Assembly (NCBI GenBank): GCA_039908285.1
Contig: JAMOBE010000003.1
Span: 24,326-88,325, forward strand
Source: JAMOBE01 sp039908285
Lineage (GTDB): Bacteria > Pseudomonadota > Alphaproteobacteria > Rhodospirillales > Rhodospirillaceae
Reading direction: 5' to 3'
Length of the DNA stretch: 64,000 bases
Part shown: positions 43,110 to 50,744 of the stretch, piece by piece
How the letters are laid out: each line of letters opens with the position of its first letter
How positions within the stretch are numbered: position 1 is the first letter of the stretch
The notes under the pieces: model-generated
What the model was told of the DNA's origin: nothing
Databases searched by the model: none
The model's input: the letters and a program-made list of their open reading frames with translations, nothing else
Translations under genes and position numbers: made by a program

Positions 43110-43526
43110 CTATTCGTGGCTGTAGCACCTGCCGGCGGGGTCTATCCACAGCACATGGAACACCCGCCCATCCCTATACCCAAGGAACCGGGCCAACTGA
43201 CCGAAGCGGAATGCGACGATACGCCCGCGCTTGTCGGCGGGGACGGTGCCGGGGATGGTGACGTTCAGGCTGCCGATCTTCTCAAACCCGAGCCCCTGGC
43301 GTGGTGCTCGCATGATTTCCGCCCATGTCATCCTCGAGCGGTCGCGGATGGCGACGGCGAACTCGGCGCGCCCCTGCTGATTGCACGCTGTCAGGTCGAA
43401 GTCATCACCCACCGCCAAGTGCTCGAGGCTGAAGTGGGGCTTCAGGGTGTTGGTGTCGTCGGCGGCGGAATGGGGTGGCGCGAGGCGACCACTGCCGGTG
43501 ACGATCGGCCTACGCGGCTTCGCCAT
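43110..43526 (-). CDS. Putative toxin of a Panacea-type toxin-antitoxin pair
   Basis: 138 residues from ATG 43526, overlapping the end of the Panacea gene by 17 nt. The C-terminal half (KRGRIVAFRFGQLARFLGYR, then VFHVLWIDPAGRCYSH) has the shape of small RelE-like or ribosome-targeting toxin domains in which an RIIGFR...VFHVLWID pattern recurs. The middle (FSLEHLAVGDDFDLTACN) is not recognised. Toxin status rests mainly on its pairing with the DUF4065 protein. It could also be an effector of another type. Confidence 0.66.
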   Translation of the reverse strand: MAKPRRPIVTGSGRLAPPHSAADDTNTLKPHFSLEHLAVGDDFDLTACNQQGRAEFAVAIRDRSRMTWAEIMRAPRQGLGFEKIGSLNVTIPGTVPADKRGRIVAFRFGQLARFLGYRDGRVFHVLWIDPAGRCYSHE

Positions 43527-43965
43527 CGGCCACCTGGGTCCGGAAGTAGCGGGCGAGCGCGTCATCCGTGATCGTCACGTTGCGGCCGGGCCGATAGGCG
43601 TCCCGCCACGGCGGCTCCTCATGGGTCATGTTCCGCAACTTCCAGGCCGAGAATTGACCGTAGGTGTTCCATACGTCGTTCAGCAAGTCCCGCTGCTCTT
43701 CCTCCAGGGCGGTGTCGGTGGCTTCGGGCGTGGGGATGGGGGCACTTCCGAACTCCCTGTACGCCTGCCAGGCAGCGGGCACCACCGGCCCGTGGTCCCA
43801 TGCCTCGATGGTCTCGGGGAACAGCCGGCCGCCGGAGATGGCGATGTGGAAGCCCTGCGCGTAGTACAGCAGCTTCTGGAGCTTCAGATGCGTCAGCCCC
43901 TCGCCGTCCTCATCGACGGCCGCGAGCGCGAGGAAGTGACTGGCCACGTCGCGCACGGCTGCCAT
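43510..43965 (-). CDS. Panacea (DUF4065/SocA-like) domain antitoxin
   Basis: 151 residues from ATG 43965 (AAGGGG upstream); an ATG at 44019 is possible. The domain signature is clear: LTHLKLQKLLYYAQGFHIA, GGRLFPETIEAWDHGPVVP and WQAYREFG, then a C-terminal KLRNMTHEEPPWRDAY. Panacea proteins serve as antitoxins for many unrelated toxins; SocA in Caulobacter is a proteolytic adaptor. It is the first gene of the pair and is followed in overlap by the candidate toxin. Confidence 0.87.
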   Translation of the reverse strand: MAAVRDVASHFLALAAVDEDGEGLTHLKLQKLLYYAQGFHIAISGGRLFPETIEAWDHGPVVPAAWQAYREFGSAPIPTPEATDTALEEEQRDLLNDVWNTYGQFSAWKLRNMTHEEPPWRDAYRPGRNVTITDDALARYFRTQVADGEAA

Positions 43966-44063
43966 GACGGCCCCTTCTGTTCCATCGACCTTGCACCGGC
44001 ATCGGTCGTCGTCCGCCATGGTGCGGCCCGAGACTGGCTTCGTCAAGCCGGTTGTCGCCCGTA

Positions 44064-44177
44064 CCCTTGCGGACGGCGGGATGAGGAATGGTGACCATGG
44101 GCCGGCAAACTAGCGGACCCCCGCGAAGACGGCTGCCGAAGGTCGCCTAACTTCCGGCGGCCGCCCCCTCTCCGAGG
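44064..44177. repeat. Direct repeat, distal copy (orphan dnaB 5' end)
   Basis: Copy of the dnaB start region. The minus-strand frame from 44098 reads MVTIPHPAVRKGTGD, as in DnaB, and then diverges into unrelated sequence. The repeat thus brackets the Panacea pair. See the copy at 42966-43103. Confidence 0.92.
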
Positions 44178-44184
44178 GTGAGCG

Positions 44185-44376
44185 TCAGTGCGGCCTGGGG
44201 CAGGTGCTCATGCCGAACGGCTGGTAGGCGGGACACCAGCCGATCAGCCCGGTCAGCAGGGGCACGACACCGATGTATCCCCATGGCGTGAACAGCCCCG
44301 TGATGGCCGAGGCGATCAGGGCCAGTCCGACGATGATGCGCAGAAGGCGGTCGATGCCGCCGACGTTCCTGGTCAT
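44185..44376 (-). CDS. DUF2892 (YgaP-type) membrane protein
   Basis: 63 residues: RNVGGIDRLLRIIVGLALI, two hydrophobic helices, then TGLIGWCPAYQPFGMSTC. This is the whole DUF2892 module, which in YgaP anchors a rhodanese and here stands alone. GGGAGACTACC lies just before the ATG. Function unknown, possibly linked to sulfur handling. Confidence 0.92.
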   Translation of the reverse strand: MTRNVGGIDRLLRIIVGLALIASAITGLFTPWGYIGVVPLLTGLIGWCPAYQPFGMSTCPRPH

Positions 44377-44447
44377 GGTAGTCTCCCTGGTGAGTGGCGT
44401 AGCGGAACACGTGTCCTAATGTGGCGGAACCGCAACCAAAAAGATAC

Positions 44448-44504
44448 GTATTACTGATCTCAAAAATCTTCGCGGCGCGCGAAGATTTTTGAGATCAGTA
44501 ATAC
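44448..44504. repeat. 27-bp perfect palindrome
   Basis: 44448-44474 (GTATTACTGATCTCAAAAATC then TTCGCG) is exactly complementary to 44478-44504, with a 3-nt loop. It lies in the ~330-nt gap (44377-44706) between divergent genes, so it is not a terminator for either. Its CTCAAAAATCT core resembles the palindrome inside the 8194-9159 gene. Confidence 0.93.
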
Positions 44505-44531
44505 ATGGGTCAAATGGGTCAAATGGGTCGT
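44505..44531. repeat. Short tandem repeat, about three TGGGTCAAA-like units
   Basis: ATGGGTCAAATGGGTCAAAT then GGGTCG directly follows the 27-bp palindrome. It could be a slippage product or a binding-site array; no gene overlaps it. The rest of the gap to 44706 holds nothing I recognise beyond an open frame without homology. Confidence 0.75.
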
Positions 44532-44706
44532 ATTTCAACCAGAGTCGATGTCATCGGCATTAACCTATGTTGAGGCGGAAGAGGGGCATCGGATCCACGG
44601 TACCCGTTCGCGCACACGCTCTTCGCCGCCGGGCGCCGACACTAACCGCGACGCCGCAGGGTGGCGCGAGGTGGGAGTCGCGAGCGACGGGTCGCGATGG
44701 AGCGGT

Positions 44707-45942
44707 ATGATGTTGATGGCCTCGCTGTTCCCCTCACGGTACGTGCAGGGGTATGACGCGATCAAGGGGCTTGGCGCCGAACTGGCCCACTTTGGCAGGA
44801 GGCCGGTGCTGATCGGCGGCCGGTTCGTCCGGGAGGAACTGCTCCCGGACCTGGAGGCGGGGCTGCGTGAGACCGTCACGGCGACGTGGATTCCGTTCGG
44901 GGGCGAGTGCTGCGACGCTGAACTGGCCCGCCTCGCCGTTCTCGCGATCGAGGAGGGGGCCGACGTCATCGTCGGGGTGGGGGGTGGCAAGGCGGTGGAC
45001 GCGGCCAAGGCCGTCGGCGAGGCGCTGCACCTGCCGGTCGCCGCCGTTCCGACCATTGCCTCGACCGACGCCCCCTGCAATGCCCGGGTCCTGATGCACT
45101 CCCCCGAGGGGCGGGTTGACCGCTGGCTCCGGCTTGAGCGCGACCCCAGCCTGGTGGTGGTGGATACCCGCATCATCGCCAGAGCCCCGGTACGGTTTCT
45201 CGTGTCCGGCATGGGCAATGCGCTGGGTACCAGCTTCGAGGCCGAATCCGGTCGTCGGCGTCACGCCGTCAGCGCCGTCGGCGCGGTGGGGACCTCCGCC
45301 GCCTTCGCCGTGGCCAGGATGTGCTTCGAGATCCTGATGGAACAGGGAGGATTGGCCCGGACCGCCTGCGAGGCGGACACCGCGACTCCGGCCCTCGAGC
45401 ACGTGGTGGAGGCCAATATCCTCCTGAGTGGCCTGGGCTACGAGAGTGGCGGCATGGGAGCCATCCATGCCATCTGCACGGGCCTCAAGAGCGCCCCCCG
45501 TGCCTATCTCTGCTCCCATGGCGAGATGATGGCGCTGGCGTCGCTGGCGTCGCTGTTCCTGACCGAGCAGTCCTACTGGCGGGTGGACCGTGTGTTCGCC
45601 TTCTGCGAGAATGTCGGGCTGCCCACCACACTTGAGGACATTGGCCTCGGTGAGTCCTGCCACGACAGCGGCAGTTGCCATTCGGAATCCCAGCACGCCT
45701 GGTGGCACGGGGGGGGGCTGATGCGGTGTGCCGAGGTCGCCTGTGCCGATGGTAGAGGGCTCCTCTCCAGCGAGATGGGGATGGTCACGCCGGTGGACGT
45801 CCATGCCGCGCTGCTGGCGGCCAGTCAGGAGGGCGGTCGCCGCCGGTCCCTGATGCCGAAGGGGGCGGCGCTCCATGGCCGCCTGCAGCGAAATGAAACG
45901 GATCGGCGGCATCCATTGGAGTTCAGGCGGTCGCTGTCGTGA
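44707..45942 (+). CDS. Glycerol dehydrogenase-like Fe-ADH superfamily protein
   Basis: 411 residues from ATG 44707 (GGAG just upstream; ATG 44710 is equally spaced). NAD-binding motifs GVGGGKAVDAAKAVGEAL and TIASTDAPCNARVL place it with GldA. The metal-ligand Asp of GMGDAL is Asn here (GMGNALGTSFEA), and HAIHNG is HAICTG; the later histidine in CSHGEMMA is kept. A Cys/His-rich insert near residues 315-335 (GESCHDSGSCHSESQHAWWH) is unusual. It may be a paralogue with altered metal binding or a non-glycerol substrate. Confidence 0.86.
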   Translation: MMLMASLFPSRYVQGYDAIKGLGAELAHFGRRPVLIGGRFVREELLPDLEAGLRETVTATWIPFGGECCDAELARLAVLAIEEGADVIVGVGGGKAVDAAKAVGEALHLPVAAVPTIASTDAPCNARVLMHSPEGRVDRWLRLERDPSLVVVDTRIIARAPVRFLVSGMGNALGTSFEAESGRRRHAVSAVGAVGTSAAFAVARMCFEILMEQGGLARTACEADTATPALEHVVEANILLSGLGYESGGMGAIHAICTGLKSAPRAYLCSHGEMMALASLASLFLTEQSYWRVDRVFAFCENVGLPTTLEDIGLGESCHDSGSCHSESQHAWWHGGGLMRCAEVACADGRGLLSSEMGMVTPVDVHAALLAASQEGGRRRSLMPKGAALHGRLQRNETDRRHPLEFRRSLS

Positions 45943-46096
45943 GGGTGTGAGGGGGTTTTTCGGTCCGTCGGCGACGGGATCGGCAAAAAAGCCGGGAAAA
46001 CGGCCGGCAACTATCCGGGTTGGTACTTTCGCGGCCAGACCGCATCCTGTATGTTGCCGAGGATTGATAGTCCGATCGCCGACGACCGAGGAAACC

Positions 46097-47476
46097 ATGA
46101 AACTGATCGCAAAGAGAATGTGGGGGAAAGTCCGTCTGGCCGGCGCCGTGCTTGCGGCAGCCATGGCTCTCGGGGCGTTGCCGGCGGGCGCTGGCACGGC
46201 CGTGGAGTACTCGGCTTCGGTGCTGAGGGGGGGGCGGCTCTACGACAACTGGGCCCTGGAGATTCACAAGAAGGCGCCGAAGCAGGCCCACCCCGCCTAT
46301 CCGGCCGAGGGGAAGTTCGCCCACGCGCCGCAGCAGAACTGGCGCTGCGCCGAGTGCCACGGCTGGGACTATGAGGGCCGGGACGGCGCCTTTTCCAAGG
46401 AAAACGAGCACTTCACCGGCATCAAGGGCATCCGCGGCATGGTCGGTGCCGATCCGGCCAAGGTGGTTGCCCTGCTGAAGGACAAGTCCCACGGCTATGA
46501 CGAGTTTCTCGAGGATGCCGATCTCCAGGACCTGGCGGCCTTCGTGAGCAAAGGCCAGGTCGAGGTTGCCCAGTACATCGACCGCAAGACCACCCTGTCG
46601 CGCGGCAACCGCAAGCGTCATGCCGCCTTCTTCGAGACGGTCTGCATCAACTGCCACGGCCGCGACGGCACCGAGATGCGCCAGACCATGCCGCTTGGCC
46701 GCTTCGCGCGGGAAAACCCTTACGAAACCCTGCACAAGGTGTTCTTCGGCCACCCCGGCGCCAAGATGCCGTCGTCCGTCGTCCTCGGCACCGAGCTGGT
46801 CAGCGATACGGTGGCGTACCTCCAGGAACTGCCGTCCGAGGAGATCCTGGCCTCGATCGTCCGCGGCGGGCGCCTCTATGACAACTGGATCGGCGAGACT
46901 CGACGCACCCCGCCGAAGGCGCCGCATCCGACCTATCCCCCCGGCAAGGAATTCTCCAACAGCCCCCAGGATACCTGGCGCTGCAAGGAATGCCATGGCT
47001 GGGACTACATGGGGCGTGACGGCGTCTATGGCACCGGCAACCGGGCGACCGGCTTCAAGGGCATCCGGGCCCTGGTCGACGCCAACCCGGCGGCGGTCGT
47101 GTCCATCCTGAGGGACGGCAAGCACCGCTACGACACGGAACTCGACCCGCAGGACCTTCTGGATCTCGCCAACTTCGTCAGCAAGGGCCAGATCGACATG
47201 GACAAGTACATCGATCGCGAAAGCCGGAAGGTCAAGGGCGATCCCAACCGGTACAAGTCCTATTACGAGGCGATCTGCAGCCGTTGTCATGGCGCGGACG
47301 GCACCAAGATCACCAACATCTCGCCGCTCGGCCATATGGCGCGCCAAAATCCCTGGAACGCCCTCCACAAGGTCCTGAACGGCCATCCCGATGAGGTGAT
47401 GACGCCGATGCGGAGTTTCGACACGCAGATTTCCGCGGACATCGTGGCCCTGTTGCAGACTCTGCCGGCCAAGTGA
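46097..47476 (+). CDS. Periplasmic tetraheme cytochrome c with internal duplication
   Basis: 459 residues. A signal peptide (LAGAVLAAAMALGALPAGAG) is followed by four CxxCH haem sites: CAECH, CINCH, CKECH and CSRCH. The protein is two tandem ~200-residue halves, each with LRGGRLYDNW or VRGGRLYDNW, WRCxECHGWDY and FVSKGQ motifs, so each half is a diheme unit. GAGGA lies before the ATG. It likely shuttles electrons in the periplasm; no oxidase or reductase partner is adjacent. Confidence 0.92.
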   Translation: MKLIAKRMWGKVRLAGAVLAAAMALGALPAGAGTAVEYSASVLRGGRLYDNWALEIHKKAPKQAHPAYPAEGKFAHAPQQNWRCAECHGWDYEGRDGAFSKENEHFTGIKGIRGMVGADPAKVVALLKDKSHGYDEFLEDADLQDLAAFVSKGQVEVAQYIDRKTTLSRGNRKRHAAFFETVCINCHGRDGTEMRQTMPLGRFARENPYETLHKVFFGHPGAKMPSSVVLGTELVSDTVAYLQELPSEEILASIVRGGRLYDNWIGETRRTPPKAPHPTYPPGKEFSNSPQDTWRCKECHGWDYMGRDGVYGTGNRATGFKGIRALVDANPAAVVSILRDGKHRYDTELDPQDLLDLANFVSKGQIDMDKYIDRESRKVKGDPNRYKSYYEAICSRCHGADGTKITNISPLGHMARQNPWNALHKVLNGHPDEVMTPMRSFDTQISADIVALLQTLPAK

Positions 47477-47495
47477 GACTCTGCCGGTCAAGTGA
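47458..47495. repeat. 19-bp tandem duplication at the cytochrome stop codon
   Basis: GACTCTGCCGGCCAAGTGA is repeated once with one change, so the stop codon of the cytochrome gene sits in the first unit and is copied in the second. A probable slippage duplication. Confidence 0.9.
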
Positions 47496-47521
47496 GACTG
47501 GGACGACACCAGAGTCGTTGG

Positions 47522-47556
47522 CAGCCCTCTCCTCCGTTCCAAGGGGAGAGGGTTGG
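47522..47556 (+). repeat. Divergent partial copy of the interspersed hairpin repeat
   Basis: AGCCCTCTCCTCCGTTCCAA then GGGGAGAGGGTTGGGC forms one hairpin similar to the family at 12227-12352. It lies in the gap after the cytochrome gene, where it could act as a terminator-like structure. The remainder of the gap to 47755 shows no gene. Confidence 0.65.
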
Positions 47557-47755
47557 GCAGGGCTCCGGTTGACACTTGCAGCGCGGGCCACTCCGACCTA
47601 ACTTACGGAGCAGGGTCCCGTGTCGGTGATTGGGTCTCGTTCGCATCTTCGAGATCCACTCCGGCGGCACTCGTTCCCTCCGCGGCGGTCATGACCGGGT
47701 GGTCCGCGGATGGATGTATCGCATGGAAACTTTTTTCCAAACAGAGGCATTGACC

Positions 47756-48337
47756 ATGGTTTTTTATCCTCAGGAACGAATCGGGCTCTTCATCGATGGG
47801 TCCAATCTTTATGCGGCGGCACGGGCCCTCGGTTTCGACATCGATTACAAGCGGCTTCTGGAGGTGTTCGCGTCGAAGGGACGGCTGATACGGGCATTCT
47901 ACTATACGGCGCTGGTCGAGGATCAGGAGTACTCGCCGATCCGGCCCCTGGTCGATTGGCTCGACTACAACGGCTATACCATGGTGACCAAGCCGACCAA
48001 GGAGTTCACCGACTCCTCCGGCCGGCGCAAGATCAAGGGCAACATGGACATCGAACTGGCCATCGACGTGATGGAGATGGCGCCGCACCTGGACCATATC
48101 GTCCTGTTCTCGGGCGACGGGGATTTCCGCCGTCTGGTGGAGGCGGTCCAGCGCAAGGGATTGCGGGTCACCGTGGTCAGTACCGTGCGCTCGCAGCCGC
48201 CGATGGTGGCGGATGAATTGCGGCGTCAGGCCGACACCTTCGTCGAACTTCTGGAACTCGAGTCCACCATCGCGCGGACGGTCACCCAGCGTGACGATCG
48301 GATGTCGGCCGACCATCAAGCCCCGGCGGCGCGATGA
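47756..48337 (+). CDS. NYN domain (LabA/DUF88) protein
   Basis: 193 residues. The PIN-like NYN fold shows GLFIDGSNLYAAARALGFDIDY, then KGNMDIELAIDVM and IVLFSGDGDFRRLVEAVQRKG, carrying the conserved acidic residues of this putative ribonuclease family. Start ATG 47756 follows GAGG, and the MVFYP N-terminus matches relatives; ATGs at 47713 and 47722 would add a non-conserved leader. It overlaps the next gene by 4 nt. Confidence 0.9.
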   Translation: MVFYPQERIGLFIDGSNLYAAARALGFDIDYKRLLEVFASKGRLIRAFYYTALVEDQEYSPIRPLVDWLDYNGYTMVTKPTKEFTDSSGRRKIKGNMDIELAIDVMEMAPHLDHIVLFSGDGDFRRLVEAVQRKGLRVTVVSTVRSQPPMVADELRRQADTFVELLELESTIARTVTQRDDRMSADHQAPAAR

Positions 48338-48996
48338 ACGACGCAGCCTTCCCGGCCGGGGTCTTCGCCGACCCGGGCCGGGACTGCCCGTCCTGTCCAC
48401 GGCTGGCTGCCCTGCGTCAAGCCAACCGCGACGCCTTTCCCGACTGGCACAACGCCCCGGTTCCCGCGTTCGGCGGCCTGGATGCGTGGCTCCTCGTGGT
48501 CGGCCTGGCCCCGGGGCTGCGTGGGGCCAACCGTACCGGCCGACCGTTCACCGGCGACTATGCGGGAGACCTGCTCTACGCCACCCTGGCCCGCCATGGC
48601 CTGGCCGAGGGGGACTATCAGGCCCGCGCCGACGACGGGTTCCGGCTGCTCGGCTGCCGGATCACCAACGCGGTGCGCTGCGTTCCCCCGGAGAACAAGC
48701 CCCTGCCGGCCGAGTCCGCCGCCTGCCGCCGCTTTCTCACCGCCGAACTGGCGGCCATGCCCGCCTTGCGGGTGGTGGTGGCGCTGGGAGCGATCTCCCA
48801 CGGCGCGGTGCTGTCGGCCCTCGGCCTGCGCAAGTCGGCCCACCCCTTCCGCCACGGCGCCCGATACGCGGTGCGGGAGGGACTGGTCCTGGCCGACAGC
48901 TATCACTGCTCGCGCTACAACACCAACACGGGGCGCCTCACCGAGGCGATGTTCAACGAGGTGTTCGCGGCGGTGACGACGGAGAGAGGACGATGA
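48334..48996 (+). CDS. Uracil-DNA glycosylase, family 5 (UdgB-like)
   Basis: 220 residues. An N-terminal CPSC pair fits the iron-sulfur site. Motif A GLAPGLRGANRTGRPFTGD and motif B HCSRYNTNTGRL match family 5 UDGs, which remove uracil and some other deaminated bases. It is coupled to the NYN gene by an ATGA overlap. Confidence 0.9.
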   Translation: MNDAAFPAGVFADPGRDCPSCPRLAALRQANRDAFPDWHNAPVPAFGGLDAWLLVVGLAPGLRGANRTGRPFTGDYAGDLLYATLARHGLAEGDYQARADDGFRLLGCRITNAVRCVPPENKPLPAESAACRRFLTAELAAMPALRVVVALGAISHGAVLSALGLRKSAHPFRHGARYAVREGLVLADSYHCSRYNTNTGRLTEAMFNEVFAAVTTERGR

Positions 48997-49062
48997 GACA
49001 ATTTGCAGGATAGGCGTCGCCACGACCCGAAGTGGACATGGACATTCGTCCGAGCACGGCGT

Positions 49063-49728
49063 TTAGGACGCGTTTGCGTTCAGCGTCTCCTCTATCGCCG
49101 ACAACACCAACTCGATGTCTTTTGTCTCTGGCTCGACAGATAGATCACCATGCACAATCCTGTTTCGAAGTTCAATCAGGGCGCGCAAGCGTCGTTCCAT
49201 ATCAGGTTCGATGTAGCCGTTCATGGCAAGCTCTTGCACGACCGTGCCCAGTGTGTGCGGACGGCTACCCGCTTCGCCACCCAGTGTCCGAAGTGCTGCT
49301 TCCAGTATTGACCAAGCCATAATGAAGGCCGGACGAGGATGTCCTTGGGCAGTCAGAGCGCGAATTTCGTTCATGTGGTTGCTGATTGTCACCGGTGCAG
49401 ACGTCGGGATCGTCATAGACTGCAACGGATCATTGGCGCCCATAAAGACGACGTGAAACTGCCAATCGGGACGCCCCTTGAACAATTGCCGTATACGCCC
49501 AAGCGTGCGCTCCGTTGATAGACTCTGCCGGTTCTTCACTTCAATAACGATGTTGTGTCCCGGCTTTTGAGCAAGCGCATCGGGAGCATAGGAGCCCAGG
49601 AAGTCAGGTAGCTGCGCGGCCTCAGGATGAGCCGTGAACGTAAAGCCTTCATCTTCATAGCGCGCGCGCAGACCCTCGATGAACTCCGTCTCCGCTTCCT
49701 GCTGCCGAGATTGAAAATGTGGAGCCAT
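49063..49728 (-). CDS. Restriction-fold (REase_AHJR-like) plus HEPN-like protein
   Basis: 221 residues from ATG 49728, overlapping the stop of the RusA-like gene (TAATG). The N-terminal half has PDFLGSYAPDALAQ and IVIEVKNRQSLS, a D...ExK pattern like restriction-type nuclease folds. The C-terminal half has IMAWSILEAALRTL and ALIELRNRIVHGD, where RNRIVH fits the Rx4H motif of HEPN RNase-like domains. AT-richer than its neighbours. A two-gene defence or mobile cassette is plausible; activity unproven. Confidence 0.72.
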   Translation of the reverse strand: MAPHFQSRQQEAETEFIEGLRARYEDEGFTFTAHPEAAQLPDFLGSYAPDALAQKPGHNIVIEVKNRQSLSTERTLGRIRQLFKGRPDWQFHVVFMGANDPLQSMTIPTSAPVTISNHMNEIRALTAQGHPRPAFIMAWSILEAALRTLGGEAGSRPHTLGTVVQELAMNGYIEPDMERRLRALIELRNRIVHGDLSVEPETKDIELVLSAIEETLNANAS

Positions 49729-50165
49729 TAGAGCGTCCTCCATCCCAGATCATCATCGACGCGGACATACACCACGGGAGGATCGGTATCCAACGCTGCG
49801 GTGAGTTGTTCGCTGGGATTAACAAAACTCCAATCAACCTCTGGCTCAAATTTCTGGACGACAACCCGTTCGACGGTCTTGTCGTCTAGGTAAGCGACCC
49901 CGATAAGCGCGTCCATGATCCACTTCACAATGTTGTCAACGTCGCCCACCATCTCCTCTACCGTGAAATAATAAACAGTGAGGGAGAGAGGGCGCCCATC
50001 GAGGAAACCATGCCAATCAGTCTCATGGACTCGGTCCCATGCCGCTTTTTTGATTGTACATTTCCATCGTTCTTTCGACTTTGTGCTTGCTTGAAGCGAG
50101 AGTGGCGTCCCGGGGACAAAGAACTCAAAGGGGTAAAGATCGGCCAACGTTCCGCTCGTCTGCAA
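49728..50165 (-). CDS. RusA-like Holliday-junction resolvase family protein
   Basis: 145 residues. FEFFVPGTPLSLQAS at the N-terminus and DVDNIVKWIMDALIGVAYLDDKTVERV match the RusA fold, including the acidic cluster used for metal binding. A start at TTG 50165 is the first after an in-frame stop; TTG 50147 with AGCGGA upstream is an alternative. RusA proteins usually come from prophages; here it sits alone with the REase/HEPN-like gene in an AT-richer patch between uracil glycosylase and queF. Confidence 0.76.
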   Translation of the reverse strand: MQTSGTLADLYPFEFFVPGTPLSLQASTKSKERWKCTIKKAAWDRVHETDWHGFLDGRPLSLTVYYFTVEEMVGDVDNIVKWIMDALIGVAYLDDKTVERVVVQKFEPEVDWSFVNPSEQLTAALDTDPPVVYVRVDDDLGWRTL

Positions 50166-50282
50166 TCAGTTCGTAAATGGCTATCTTCAAAGAGTATGTC
50201 AGCGAAAACGAATGTCTGCAATGGGCAGAGCAGACGCCGAGGGAGCTTAGGTCGAACGTCCCCTTGGCATATCGAATGGTGC

Positions 50283-50744
50283 CTACCGCCCGCGATAGGG
50301 CGGCACTCCCTGATCCGGCAGCCACAGGCCGGCCGGCGGGGCGCCGGTCTGCCAGAACACGTCGATGGGGATGCCGCCGCGCGGATACCAGTAGGCGCCG
50401 ATGCGCAGCCACCGGGGCACGGCCGCGGCGATCAGCCGTTTGGCGACCTCGATGGTGCAGTCCTCGTGGAAGGCGCCGTGACCGCGGAACGAGGCCAGGA
50501 ACAGCTTCAGCGACTTGCTCTCGACGATGCGCTCCTCCGGCACATAGTCGATGACCATGTGGGCGAAGTCGGGCTGGCCGGTCACCGGACACAGCGAGGT
50601 GAACTCGGGCGCCGCGAACCGTACCAGATAGAGGGCCCCCGGGTGGGGGTTCGGCACGGTCTCCAGCACCGCCGCCGCGGGCGAGGCGGGAACGGGCGTC
50701 GGCCGGCCAAGCTGGGACGGGGGATCGGGATCGGGATCGGTCAT
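50283..50744 (-). CDS. queF: NADPH-dependent 7-cyano-7-deazaguanine reductase
   Basis: 153 residues, short (type I) form. The active-site Cys is in TSLCPVTGQPDFA, followed by IDYVPEERIVESKSLKLFL and GHGAFHEDCTIEVA. It reduces preQ0 to preQ1, the substrate of Tgt. Its ATG overlaps the tgt stop by 4 nt, giving a tgt-queF queuosine unit. Confidence 0.96.
   Translation of the reverse strand: MTDPDPDPPSQLGRPTPVPASPAAAVLETVPNPHPGALYLVRFAAPEFTSLCPVTGQPDFAHMVIDYVPEERIVESKSLKLFLASFRGHGAFHEDCTIEVAKRLIAAAVPRWLRIGAYWYPRGGIPIDVFWQTGAPPAGLWLPDQGVPPYRGR

Noticed and set aside
43910..44098. Short ORF starting like DnaB (MVTIPHPAVRKG)
   Set aside because: Only the first ~15 codons match DnaB, and the rest is out-of-frame antitoxin sequence. 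Treated as a repeat copy, not a gene.
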